Assembly (NCBI GenBank): GCA_026986135.1
Contig: JALSPD010000015.1
Span: 1 to 18,727, forward strand
DNA: 18,727 nucleotides
Direction of reading: 5' to 3'
Origin: DHVE2 group archaeon
GTDB taxonomy: Archaea; Thermoplasmatota; Thermoplasmata; Thermoplasmatales; Aciduliprofundaceae
The position numbers were made by a program, and so were the translations under genes. Positions 7,523 through 14,936 of this stretch are shown piece after piece (position 1 is the stretch's first letter; each line of letters starts with the position of its first letter). A model generated the notes under the pieces. It was not told the DNA's origin. It worked only from the letters and a program-made list of their open reading frames with translations, and made no database searches.

Positions 7523-7850
7523 TTTGGTAAAATTCATGTTGTATGTGTGTAGGGTTCTTATTTCAGGCGGTATCTCTCAATTTTGCCCCTCATCCTCTGT
7601 TTTTCTGGAAGCAACTTGTTTTATTCTGCGCTCTTCCAGATTGCCACAATTGTTTTTCATAATTCCTAATTTGTAATATCCATCTACAGCGTTTTGCGGT
7701 GTGCACAGATACTGCATTATTATGGGGTTGTGTGTCGCTTCCATCTTATCTTCCTGTCGGTTAATTTTACCACTTTCCTTCGTTCTATCTCGTTCTTAAC
7801 CATAATCCGAAATAATTTCCGTACTCTAAAATCTCTCCTTGTGTGCGATA
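7523..7850. other. Long intergenic region between the Kelch gene and aIF1A
   Basis: About 330 bases lie here without an intact gene; the plus strand is rich in pyrimidines. The minus strand holds short broken reading frames, one resembling a transposase N-terminus (7720-7803) and another open but unrecognised stretch of about 55 codons starting near 7739. No convincing RNA gene, repeat array or riboswitch is visible. Confidence 0.5.
7720..7803 (-). pseudogene. Possible relic of a transposase N-terminal helix-turn-helix
   Basis: A 27-codon minus-strand frame starts with ATG at 7803-7801 and stops at 7722-7720. It contains KVVKLTDRKIRW, which resembles the first helix of homeodomain-like HTH regions found at the N-terminus of archaeal insertion-sequence transposases. 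After the Trp the resemblance is lost in this frame. In the +1 frame a weakly similar stretch (VSVHTAKR ... SGRA) follows before another stop. This suggests a decayed fragment with a frameshift and large deletion. No inverted repeats or target-site duplication were found by eye. The identification comes from family-level memory and is tentative. Confidence 0.35.
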
Positions 7851-7861
7851 GTTTTATATAC
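7851..7861 (+). promoter_or_regulatory. TATA box of the aIF1A-RIO1-KH operon
   Basis: GTTTTATATAC is centred about 28 nt before the ATG at 7884, predicting a leaderless transcript. Read on the minus strand the same element is TATATAAAAC, so it could serve both directions. Confidence 0.6.
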
Positions 7862-7883
7862 GGGCTGGGCAATGCAGAGTTTA

Positions 7884-8201
7884 ATGGCTGAGGAAGAGGA
7901 GGAAATTATACGTGTGCCGCTGCCGAACAAGAACAAAGGTGAGATGTTTGCCATAGTAGACAAGATACTCGGCGGTGGCAGGATGATGGTTATGTGCGCC
8001 GATGGAAAATCGCGGATGGCCCGTATCCCAGGGAAGATAAAGAGAAGAATGTGGATTAGAGAAGGGGATCTGGTTGTTGTAAGGCCTTGGGAATTTCAGG
8101 ATGAAAAGGCAGATGTTGTTTATCGCTATACCCGAAATCAGGCTGCTCACCTAAGCAAGAGTAAGAAACTTCCAGAAATTCTGGATGTGTTTGGGAAATG
8201 A
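7884..8201 (+). CDS. eif1A: Translation initiation factor aIF1A
   Basis: This 105-residue OB-fold factor binds the A site of the small subunit and works with aIF1 in scanning and start selection. Characteristic segments are an acidic N-terminus (EEEEEIIRVPLP), GEMFAIVDKILGGGRM, CADGKSRMARIPGKIKRRMWIREGD, and a basic C-terminal tail. The frame is open further upstream, but the TATA box at 7851-7861 and the family's usual length favour the ATG at 7884; the ATG at 7872 is the alternative. The stop overlaps the RIO1 start in an ATGA, a classic coupling arrangement. Its partner aIF1 lies elsewhere in the window at 2126-2422. Confidence 0.95.
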   Translation: MAEEEEEIIRVPLPNKNKGEMFAIVDKILGGGRMMVMCADGKSRMARIPGKIKRRMWIREGDLVVVRPWEFQDEKADVVYRYTRNQAAHLSKSKKLPEILDVFGK

Positions 8202-8959
8202 ATGAAGTTGATTTTGAAGACACTCTTGATCGCTTTCTTTTTTATCGTGAGAAAAAGGATAAGGGAGAGGAGGATAAGAAGACCTACGGGGATGTGTTTG
8301 ACAGAAGAACCCTGCTTGCGTTTTACAAAATACTAAAGAGAAGTGTTGAATATGTGGAATTTCCGATATCTACAGGGAAAGAAGCAGTTGTTTTCAGAGC
8401 TGTGGGTAAGGAGGGCAATTATCTTGCGGTCAAAACCTATTTGCTAAGCAGATTGAACTACAAGGGTTTATCAAGATTTATTGATGGTGATGATCGCTTT
8501 GCAAACGTCCACAAAACCAAAGCAAACATTGTGTATATCTGGGCCAGAAAGGAGTACAGAAATTTAAAAACTTACAGGGATTTTGGGGTCAATGTGCCAG
8601 ATCCAGTGGACCTTTGGAAGAATATAATTGTTATGAGATACATAGGTGATGAAAGTAAACCTGCGCCTCTTATGAAAGATGTGATGGAAAATCTTAATAG
8701 AGAAATCATATATGACATTCTGGCAGAGATGAAAAAGATGGTGCGAGCTCAACTGGTTCATGGCGATCTCAGTGAATATAACATTCTGGTATGGGAGGAT
8801 AGACCATATATAATTGATGTTGGTCAGGCTGTTCCTCTTAGCCATCCCCTATCCATGCAACTTCTTGCAAGAGATGTGAGGAATATAGAGAAACTTGCAC
8901 AAAAGTTAGGTGCTAATATTGCTCGGGATGATATACTGCGAGAACTGGAGGTGATATAA
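8198..8959 (+). CDS. rio1: RIO1 family atypical serine kinase/ATPase
   Basis: This 253-residue protein has the RIO1 layout. The P-loop-like STGKEAVVF is at 58-66, the invariant lysine K79 is in LAVKTY, the catalytic loop VHGDLSEYN holds D190 and N195, and the metal-binding loop IIDVGQAV holds D207 in place of the DFG of ordinary kinases. No activation or peptide-binding lobe is present, as in all RIO proteins. RIO1 acts in late maturation of the small ribosomal subunit and probably works as an ATPase switch. The ATG overlaps the aIF1A stop by 4 nt, and the stop abuts the KH gene start. This aIF1A-RIO1-KH order is common in archaea and fits a shared role on the pre-30S particle. Confidence 0.95.
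   Translation: MNEVDFEDTLDRFLFYREKKDKGEEDKKTYGDVFDRRTLLAFYKILKRSVEYVEFPISTGKEAVVFRAVGKEGNYLAVKTYLLSRLNYKGLSRFIDGDDRFANVHKTKANIVYIWARKEYRNLKTYRDFGVNVPDPVDLWKNIIVMRYIGDESKPAPLMKDVMENLNREIIYDILAEMKKMVRAQLVHGDLSEYNILVWEDRPYIIDVGQAVPLSHPLSMQLLARDVRNIEKLAQKLGANIARDDILRELEVI
8947..8955 (+). promoter_or_regulatory. Strong Shine-Dalgarno site for the KH gene
   Basis: GGAGGTGAT, a full match to the archaeal anti-SD (AUCACCUCC), lies in the last codons of RIO1. It is 4 nt from the ATG at 8960 and 7 nt from the ATG at 8963, so the second ATG has the more usual spacing. Confidence 0.7.
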
Positions 8960-9508
8960 ATGATGTATGTGAAAATACCCAAATCTCGCATAGGGGTGCT
9001 AATCGGAAAAAAAGGGGAGGTTAAGAAAAAAGTTGAATCAATATCTGGTGTTAAACTGATTGTGGATTCGCGATACGGCGATGTGACCATTGATGATAGA
9101 GATGCAAATGCCTATATGGCCATGAAAGCAAAGGAGTTTGTAGAGGCTGTGGGGAATGGATTCTCACCCGATCGGGCATGGAGGATATTCAAGGAAGATG
9201 TGTACTTTGAGGAAATTGACATAAGGGATTTTGTTGGTAAGAAAGAGAACAGGATAAGGGTTCTGAAGGGGAGAATTATAGGGAAAAATGGCAAAACAAG
9301 GCGCATAATAGAAGAGCTGAGTGGTGCAGACATATCCCTTTACGGTAACACTATTGCCATAATAGGGGAATACTACCAACTGGAAACTGCTAAAAAAGCC
9401 ATTGAGATGCTTCTAAGGGGCAGTAAGCATGCAACCATCTACGGATACCTTGAGAAGAGAAGAAGGGATATGAAGTACCTGCCATTTGATTACTACTATC
9501 TCCAGTGA
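8960..9508 (+). CDS. Double KH-domain RNA-binding protein (Dim2/Pno1-like)
   Basis: This 182-residue protein carries two KH domains. The first is at about 1-60 with the RNA-gripping loop GKKG at 16-19 (GVLIGKKGEVKKKVE). The second is at about 95-160 with GKNG at 108-111 (GRIIGKNGKTRRIIEELSG). It ends with the Pno1-like GSKHATIYGYLEKRRR stretch. Eukaryotic Pno1/Dim2 binds the 3' end of pre-18S rRNA and positions the Nob1 nuclease and Dim1 methylase; the archaeal protein is thought to do the equivalent with 16S precursors. Placement directly behind RIO1 supports this. The start could be 8960 or 8963, differing by one methionine. Confidence 0.92.
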   Translation: MMYVKIPKSRIGVLIGKKGEVKKKVESISGVKLIVDSRYGDVTIDDRDANAYMAMKAKEFVEAVGNGFSPDRAWRIFKEDVYFEEIDIRDFVGKKENRIRVLKGRIIGKNGKTRRIIEELSGADISLYGNTIAIIGEYYQLETAKKAIEMLLRGSKHATIYGYLEKRRRDMKYLPFDYYYLQ

Positions 9509-9514
9509 TGCAAA

Positions 9515-10735
9515 TTGTCCCTGGATAACTTTCTTCTATCATTGCTTCTTCTTATCCTCCTCGCTCGGGTGCTTGGTGTTATTTTCACAAAGTATAATTT
9601 CCAGAGCCTTGTTGGTGAGGTTATAGGAGGCGTTATTTTAAGTCCTCTTCTTTTAAATGTGCTCACTCCGAATGAAACGCTCAAGATATTCAGTCAGTTT
9701 GGAATTATAATGCTGATGCTACTTTCTGGTTTGCTGACAGATTTTCATGCATTTGAAGAGAATAAGTTTAAGAGTCTGATAGTGGGTATGCTGGGTGTGG
9801 TATTTTCTATGGCTTTTATTTTTTCTGTAATGTATTTACTTGGTTTTTCATGGGTAACCTCTCTTTTCATAAGTGTAATCCTTTCAAACACTGCTGTGGA
9901 GGTTTGCGCGAGGATCCTTATGAGGAGGAATGTTAGCAAGAAGGTACATGCGATTGTGATGGGTGCGAGTTTTGTGGATGATATCATTGCTGTATTCCTC
10001 ATAGGGCTGGTTGGTTCTCTTGCCATGGGTGAGAGTGTGACAGTAAATTTCCTCATAATAACGTCTGCAAAAGTTATTCTCTTCATTTCGGTTTCACTCA
10101 TAATATTACCCTATCTTCTGGAGAGATACAGAGTTATAGACCATTTAATAGGGACAGGACCACAGAGAGAAAAGATACTTCTTACATTCACCGTCCTGTT
10201 TGCAATACTATTTGCGATAATTGCCCAGTATTCTGGGCTCCAGGGTATAATTGGTGCATATATAGCAGGTCTCATCATTGGAAAATGGGGCTCAAAGGTG
10301 GGGCCATTATTAAAAAGGAGGGTGGCTTATGAGGATCTTGTAGATGATATTGAGCCCATATCCCATGCTCTTTTTACTCCGCTATTCTTTGGATTCGTGG
10401 GTCTACAACTTGGCACAATACTTTCCGAACTTACTATAAGTGCCATGGTAATCCTATTGGTGGTACTTCTCTCAGTAGCAGCCATCTTTGGAAAGTTTCT
10501 GGGATGCGGGTTGGGTGCTATCATCTCAAAAACTTCAAGAGAGGAGGCGGGATATATCGGGCTTGCCATGGGTGGTAGGGGTGCCTTGGAATTGATCCTA
10601 CTGAGCATCGCTTATGATCGTGGTATAATCACAGGGGAGGTTTTTGCATCGGTCATAGTTGTTACCCTTATAACTGTTATAGCCACCCCGTTACTCCTTT
10701 ACGGCTATGAAAGGAAATTTATGGTTTACCCTTAG
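9515..10735 (+). CDS. CPA2-family cation/proton antiporter (NapA/KefB type)
   Basis: This 406-residue, highly hydrophobic protein has roughly 12 predicted membrane spans and no cytoplasmic TrkA or KefC tail. It would exchange Na+ or K+ for H+ across the membrane. Family marks are VGEVIGGVILSP near 33-44, the broken-helix SNTAVEV near 124-130, the ion-binding pair D155-D156 in GASFVDDIIAV, GAYIAGLIIGKWG, and the late GLAMGGRGALELI segment. The start is a TTG at 9515; GTGAT at the end of the KH gene gives it an SD 6 nt upstream, and no good ATG occurs until well inside the first membrane spans. It sits 6 nt after the KH stop, so it may be read from the ribosome-assembly operon. Its last 17 nt overlap DUF99. 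Confidence 0.9.
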   Translation: MSLDNFLLSLLLLILLARVLGVIFTKYNFQSLVGEVIGGVILSPLLLNVLTPNETLKIFSQFGIIMLMLLSGLLTDFHAFEENKFKSLIVGMLGVVFSMAFIFSVMYLLGFSWVTSLFISVILSNTAVEVCARILMRRNVSKKVHAIVMGASFVDDIIAVFLIGLVGSLAMGESVTVNFLIITSAKVILFISVSLIILPYLLERYRVIDHLIGTGPQREKILLTFTVLFAILFAIIAQYSGLQGIIGAYIAGLIIGKWGSKVGPLLKRRVAYEDLVDDIEPISHALFTPLFFGFVGLQLGTILSELTISAMVILLVVLLSVAAIFGKFLGCGLGAIISKTSREEAGYIGLAMGGRGALELILLSIAYDRGIITGEVFASVIVVTLITVIATPLLLYGYERKFMVYP

Positions 10736-11297
10736 ATTCTCCAAGATAAATAGCGGATGCAACTAGATGCGCAATTCTTATAGGCTCTGGAATTGCTCCC
10801 CTGATTTGAAGGGATTCAATCACTCTTTTAGCATCCTCCATTTCTATACCGCATCTCTGTATGTATAGTTTGTATCCCTTTGCATTTATCTCCTCAATTT
10901 CCACGGATTCAATTAGAGAAATTCTTTTTGAGTAATCATAAAAATTTTTCCTAAGGGCCTTTTTTATTTTTTCAAGGTCCGGTTTTTTTCTGGATATCAC
11001 AACAACCTTTTTTCCTGTTTCCGTACATATTTTTCTTATATCAAGGATGTTGAATCCACCAACGGTGATTCCCTGAGTCATTATTACTCTGATGTCTGGA
11101 GCATACTTGCTTTTAAGCATAGAAATCACAGCTTCTGTGGAATCATTACCATCCACAGTAATATCTCTAAATAAGAATCCATCAATATAACCGTTCAATC
11201 TCATTACGACTCCAACAATCTTTGTATGTCCATGGCTGTGAGGTATGAAATGGGCATCGTCAATTCCTAAGATTCTTATGTTTTTCATTTTTCTCAT
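10719..11297 (-). CDS. DUF99 family protein (UPF0215, endonuclease V-like fold)
   Basis: This 192-residue protein matches the archaeal DUF99/UPF0215 family. Visible marks are LGIDDAHF with D13 and D14, IVGVVMR, the acidic block FRDITVDGNDST (D45, D49, D52), IMTQGITVGGFNILD at 72-86, and VVVISRKKPD. The family is predicted to have an RNase H/endonuclease V fold, and the spacing of acidic residues is compatible with a metal-dependent nuclease, but activity is not established to my knowledge. It is the last gene of a three-gene minus-strand operon; its ATG overlaps the Pth2 stop by 4 nt. A downstream ATG at codon 4 is also possible. Confidence 0.85.
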   Translation of the reverse strand: MRKMKNIRILGIDDAHFIPHSHGHTKIVGVVMRLNGYIDGFLFRDITVDGNDSTEAVISMLKSKYAPDIRVIMTQGITVGGFNILDIRKICTETGKKVVVISRKKPDLEKIKKALRKNFYDYSKRISLIESVEIEEINAKGYKLYIQRCGIEMEDAKRVIESLQIRGAIPEPIRIAHLVASAIYLGESKGKP

Positions 11298-11647
11298 AGC
11301 AAGGGTAGGCTTCCTGTGACCTTATTTATGATTTCCTCAGGTCCAGGACCTATCCCAACGCATGTCACTGTACCTGGAGGTACTTCGGTCAGTCCTGCAT
11401 CTTTTATTATGGCAGTGTTGAGTCCCATGTTTCTAGCTTTGAATTCAAGCTCGTATATCTCCCGAAGAGATTTAACACGAAGAACCACCTTTTTCTGTCC
11501 TTCTCTTAGCCATTCTTTGAGATTTGGATTTTTTGATTTTTCTGCCTTGAGAGTGCATTCAACCGCAGCATGGGCTACCTGGACAGCTATTTTTCCGCAT
11601 GAAAGTTGCAGGTCCTCCCTGATAACGATTACCATTTTATACCTCAT
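11294..11647 (-). CDS. pth: Peptidyl-tRNA hydrolase, archaeal/eukaryotic type (Pth2)
   Basis: This 117-residue enzyme releases peptides from prematurely dropped peptidyl-tRNA. The Pth2 signature is clear: KMVIVIREDL at 4-13, GKIAVQVAHAA at 18-28, WLREGQKKVVLRV, and the C-terminal block TAIIKDAGLTEVPPGT with CVGIGPGP. It is unrelated to bacterial Pth. The annotated ATG lies inside the end of the preceding gene (11-nt overlap). The ATG four codons later (11635) follows that gene's stop by 1 nt and has GAGGT just upstream, so it may be the true start; the protein then begins MVIVIRED. Either way, translation is coupled to the upstream membrane-protein gene. Confidence 0.93.
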   Translation of the reverse strand: MRYKMVIVIREDLQLSCGKIAVQVAHAAVECTLKAEKSKNPNLKEWLREGQKKVVLRVKSLREIYELEFKARNMGLNTAIIKDAGLTEVPPGTVTCVGIGPGPEEIINKVTGSLPLL

Positions 11648-12164
11648 CTACGACACCTTTTATGCTATCAATTTTCTCATCCATCTTCTTTATTTCTTTA
11701 AGAATATTTATTCTTTCCTCTTCCCATCTTTCTCGGTTTTTGCTTCTGGGATTGATTCTTATCAACCTTTCCAGTTCTCCCAGTTTTTTCACAAGTTTCT
11801 TTCTCTCTTTTAGTAGTTCTTCAAGCATTATTATTCTGTCATATTTATCCTCTTTTTCCAGTCCTAGGAGTTTGCGTATTGTGGGGTATCCTCCACGAAC
11901 AAATCCAGCAATGAAGAATATAACACTGAGATTGATAAGGGAAAACCATATATACTCCGCATAAAACAATGCAAGATATCCAAGTACATAGCCTGTAAGG
12001 ATTGCAATAACTATACTCATTCCCATACCCAGACCAATCCTGTAGAGTTGATCGTATTCCAGGTCAAGCTCTCCACGCTTTGGAAACAGCATATTAATGA
12101 GGGTATATCCTGGAAGAAAAAACAGCACGATTATAGCAGCCAGCACCTGTAGCGGATTGCTCAT
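11637..12164 (-). CDS. Membrane protein with DUF1616-like N-terminus and coiled-coil tail
   Basis: This 175-residue protein has three probable membrane spans (about 5-25, 45-66 and 70-90). The motif LPGYTLINMLFPKR (17-30) followed by a Y/D/R-rich segment is like DUF1616 membrane proteins. Residues 105-172 are a long charged heptad-like region (LEELLKERKKLVKKLGELE and EERINILKEIKKMDEKI), predicted to form a cytoplasmic coiled coil. The function is unknown; it may tether or oligomerise something at the membrane. A TATA-like box centred 26 nt upstream fits a leaderless start. It heads the operon with Pth2 and DUF99. Confidence 0.75.
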   Translation of the reverse strand: MSNPLQVLAAIIVLFFLPGYTLINMLFPKRGELDLEYDQLYRIGLGMGMSIVIAILTGYVLGYLALFYAEYIWFSLINLSVIFFIAGFVRGGYPTIRKLLGLEKEDKYDRIIMLEELLKERKKLVKKLGELERLIRINPRSKNRERWEEERINILKEIKKMDEKIDSIKGVVDEV

Positions 12165-12184
12165 TCCCTACTAAAATTGAATCA

Positions 12185-12195
12185 TTTATTTTAAT
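12185..12195 (-). promoter_or_regulatory. TATA box of the DUF1616-Pth2-DUF99 operon
   Basis: The minus strand reads TTAAAATAAAT, centred about 26 nt upstream of the ATG at 12164, consistent with a leaderless operon mRNA. Confidence 0.5.
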
Positions 12196-12257
12196 CTTTA
12201 CCTACACACATGGCCTGGAATGCAGTGTTGCATCAAAAAATTAAAAATGTTTAAAAA

Positions 12258-13682
12258 TCAGCGTTTTTTAATGTAAAATCCCACGAAAACTAAAAGGGCT
12301 GATACAAGCACGATTGCAGTTCCAAGTTCAGGCACCACCGGTTGATCTGATAGAGGATGATCATCCACAGAGTTTGCAGAACCATCTACCTGATATGGTG
12401 AATCAACTATACCATCACCGTTGCCATCCGGTCCTCTCCAGTCATACCAGTAGTTTCCTTCTGTAGATGTGCTCCACTCGTTGTTTCCTCCTGAATCAGA
12501 TGCCTGTACCGCAGATTCATTCCTTGAATCTCCGGAACCATGGTTAAAATAGAATGCGTTATGGTCTATTTTGTTATAGTTTGCGCTACCTGAAATAGAG
12601 ATTCCGTATGCGGTGTTGTTGTAGAGCATGTTGTTGAATATGGAGTTGTATCTGGTGTATCTTTCCATAACTATTCCAGATCCTCCGTTGAATGAAATGT
12701 TGTTGTGGTGTATCTGATTGCTATCTGATGGATAACTTGAGGAGTATGAGTACATATATATCCCTGCTTGTAAATTATGATGAATCATGTTGGAATAGAT
12801 TGTGTTGTTTGATGAGGAAGTATCCATATATATTCCATGTTTCTGGTTTAGCCATATCGTGTTATTCCACATTGTTGCATTGGCCAGATTTGTTGTTCTT
12901 ATCCCATACTGTGAGTTATTGTATATCTTATTGCTATACACCCTGATTTCTTCCATTTTGCTTCCAGATGGTCCTATGAGATAAACTCCATTTTGTGAAT
13001 TTAAAGACATGTTGTTTCCTGCAATCGCATTATTTCTGCTATCACCCCATAGTGATATTCCGTATTCGTTATTGGTGCAGTTGTTTGTCTCAAGGGTGCT
13101 GTCTGTAAGAGTGTATCCATTTATACCAGAATCACCGTTGCCGTAGCATGTGTTATTATATGCCTTTGATGCCGAGGTAAATGTTATCCAGGCACCGTTC
13201 TTTGAATTATTTCTCAACAAATTGTTTTTCAATTCAACGCTGTTTGAGCTTCTCACCACAGCCCCATGGGTATTCTTATATACTTCGTTATTTGCAATCG
13301 TTATATGCTGAGACTTATATATGCTTATACCTCCTCCTGGAAAATACGGTAAGCTCTGGTACGTGGCTCCCCATACAATATTATCATGTACAATCACATA
13401 TTTACTTATGTTTCCCAGATATATTCCTCTGTGATAGCCTGTGGCGTTTATACTCCATCCAGCAATTATGTATGGATTTCCATAGGTTCCAGATCCTCCT
13501 ATTACTCCATTTGCGCTGGTGAGATCACTATCCCCATTTATTACTATAGGATCCCTATCTGTGTAACTCTTAATTCCCGTATCCATGCTATATCCGTTGG
13601 TGCCATCCGCCAAAAATATCACGGAAGATAAAACCACAAGTACAAATATTCCACCAGTGACTGTCTTTATTACCAAATTCAT
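12258..13682 (-). CDS. Exported NosD-type right-handed beta-helix protein with VPEL C-terminal anchor
   Basis: This 474-residue protein has an N-terminal export signal (VIKTVTGGIFVLVVLSS). A long stretch (about 75-410) then holds repeated short units such as NNTIYSN-MIHHN, GIYMYS, GISISGS-YNKIDHN and GVYLIG, the signature of parallel beta-helix (NosD/CASH/pectate-lyase-like) folds that often bind or cut polysaccharides. The unit GNYWYDWRGPDGNGDGIVDSPY near 410-431 commonly ends such archaeal proteins. It is very rich in Asn and N-x-S/T sites. The C-terminus is VPEL plus a hydrophobic span plus KKR. No catalytic residues could be assigned. Its gene has a TATA box, a short leader and a weak SD, unlike the leaderless housekeeping genes nearby. 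Confidence 0.87.
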   Translation of the reverse strand: MNLVIKTVTGGIFVLVVLSSVIFLADGTNGYSMDTGIKSYTDRDPIVINGDSDLTSANGVIGGSGTYGNPYIIAGWSINATGYHRGIYLGNISKYVIVHDNIVWGATYQSLPYFPGGGISIYKSQHITIANNEVYKNTHGAVVRSSNSVELKNNLLRNNSKNGAWITFTSASKAYNNTCYGNGDSGINGYTLTDSTLETNNCTNNEYGISLWGDSRNNAIAGNNMSLNSQNGVYLIGPSGSKMEEIRVYSNKIYNNSQYGIRTTNLANATMWNNTIWLNQKHGIYMDTSSSNNTIYSNMIHHNLQAGIYMYSYSSSYPSDSNQIHHNNISFNGGSGIVMERYTRYNSIFNNMLYNNTAYGISISGSANYNKIDHNAFYFNHGSGDSRNESAVQASDSGGNNEWSTSTEGNYWYDWRGPDGNGDGIVDSPYQVDGSANSVDDHPLSDQPVVPELGTAIVLVSALLVFVGFYIKKR

Positions 13683-13719
13683 TTTTTCACATCCTTTAAC
13701 AGGAATAAACTCAAACCTG

Positions 13720-13730
13720 TATTTATATTT
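13720..13730 (-). promoter_or_regulatory. TATA box of the NosD-type gene
   Basis: The minus strand reads AAATATAAATA. The expected transcription start is near 13699, leaving a leader of about 17 nt that contains the SD-like GGATGTGA (13687-13694) before the ATG at 13682. Confidence 0.55.
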
Positions 13731-13736
13731 TTTCTA

Positions 13737-13752
13737 AAAAACTACAGTTTTT
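13737..13752. repeat. Short dyad upstream of the NosD-type promoter
   Basis: AAAAACT-AC-AGTTTTT is a perfect inverted repeat with 7-nt arms and a 2-nt spacer, lying just upstream of the TATA/BRE of the NosD-type gene. It could be a regulator-binding site. Short A/T-rich palindromes also arise by chance. Confidence 0.4.
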
Positions 13753-13888
13753 ATATTTCATTTTGTCAATTTTTGAATTCAATATGCATTTTTCGTTTAT
13801 AAGCCCCTCATTTTACTGCATTCATATTGCATCTCCTCACCAGAAAAGAATAAATTTGACTATGTAATGTATGGTGTGGGTGTGATAT

Positions 13889-14908
13889 ATGGGTGTTGAT
13901 ATAGGAGATATTGTGGTATCGCACACGCTGAAATTCTCGGATCTTAAAGGTAGAGTGGTGGCCATTGATGCGTACAATTCCCTTTATCAGTTTCTGAGTA
14001 TAATAAGGCAGCCAGATGGTACTCCATTGATGGATTCAAATGGGAGGATAACCTCTCATCTCTCAGGATTATTTTATCGCACAGCCAATTATATGGCTGA
14101 AGGTATTAAGCCAATATATGTTTTTGATGGACGTCCTCCAGACTTGAAAACCAGAACAATTGAAGAGCGCATAGAGATACGACGGAAGGCAGCGGAAGAA
14201 TGGCAGAGAGCAAAGGAATCTGGAGATATTGAACTCGCTCGTATGAAGGCACAGCAGGCAACTCATCTCACGAGGGATATGGTAAACGATGCCAAAAGAC
14301 TTCTGGATTTGATGGGTGTTCCTTGGGTACAGGCACCAAGTGAAGGAGAGGCTCAGGCAGCATATATGACTATAAGAGGAGATGCATATGCATCAGCATC
14401 CCAGGATTTTGATTCTCTTCTCTTTGGAGCTGTTCGCCTTGTAAGGAATATGGCGTTGACAGGACGCAGAAAGTTACCGAGGAAACGGATATATGTTGAA
14501 GTCAAACCTGAGCTTATTGATTTAAATGAGAACCTTAAAAACATGGGTATAACGCGTGCTCAACTCGTAGATATAGGTATTCTTGTAGGTACCGATTACA
14601 ATTCTGGGGTTAAGGGTATTGGCCCGAAAACTGCATTAAAACTCATAAAAAAATATGGATCTCTTGAAGAGGTGATGAGGGAGAAGAATATAGAGATACC
14701 ACACTACTCGGAGATCAGAGATATATTCCTTAATCCTCCTGTGACTGACGATTACCGTCTTGAATGGAAAGATGCAGATGTGAATGGTCTTATAGAGTTC
14801 ATGTGTGGTGAACATGATTTCTCTGAAGAGCGTGTTAGAAATGCTATAGAAAAAATTGAGGATTTTAGAAAGGTAAGGCAGCAGAGGAGCCTTGATGCCT
14901 GGTTCTAG
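13889..14908 (+). CDS. fen: Flap endonuclease 1 (FEN1/XPG family)
   Basis: This 339-residue structure-specific nuclease removes 5' flaps during Okazaki-fragment maturation and long-patch repair. Both nuclease regions are intact: MGVDIGDIV and D27 in VVAIDAYN, D80 in VFDGRPP, E152 and E154 in PSEGEAQAA, D173 and D175 in SQDFDSLL, D236 in GTDYNSG, then the helix-hairpin-helix GIGPKTALKLIKKYG. The last residues, QQRSLDAWF, form a PIP box for PCNA binding. The length is normal. GTGAT lies 4 nt before the ATG, and an A/T-rich TATA-like element is at about 13847-13857, giving a short leader. It is transcribed towards the 5S rRNA gene. Confidence 0.97.
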   Translation: MGVDIGDIVVSHTLKFSDLKGRVVAIDAYNSLYQFLSIIRQPDGTPLMDSNGRITSHLSGLFYRTANYMAEGIKPIYVFDGRPPDLKTRTIEERIEIRRKAAEEWQRAKESGDIELARMKAQQATHLTRDMVNDAKRLLDLMGVPWVQAPSEGEAQAAYMTIRGDAYASASQDFDSLLFGAVRLVRNMALTGRRKLPRKRIYVEVKPELIDLNENLKNMGITRAQLVDIGILVGTDYNSGVKGIGPKTALKLIKKYGSLEEVMREKNIEIPHYSEIRDIFLNPPVTDDYRLEWKDADVNGLIEFMCGEHDFSEERVRNAIEKIEDFRKVRQQRSLDAWF

Positions 14909-14923
14909 GGTTTCCGAGAAACC
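14909..14923 (+). terminator. Hairpin directly after the FEN1 stop codon
   Basis: GGTTTC-CGA-GAAACC is a perfect 6-bp inverted repeat beginning the base after the stop. It may stabilise or end the FEN1 transcript. Archaeal termination usually depends on T-runs, so its role is uncertain. Confidence 0.4.
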
Positions 14924-14936
14924 ATATAAAGCACGA

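Noticed and set aside
7563..7596. C/D-box guide RNA candidate on the minus strand
   Set aside because: There is an AGGATGA (one mismatch to the C box) and a CTGA, but no convincing D'/C' pair or terminal stem. Too weak to call.
7694..7891. 65-codon plus-strand open frame before aIF1A
   Set aside because: It starts with TTG, overlaps the aIF1A promoter and start, and has no motif or ribosome binding site.
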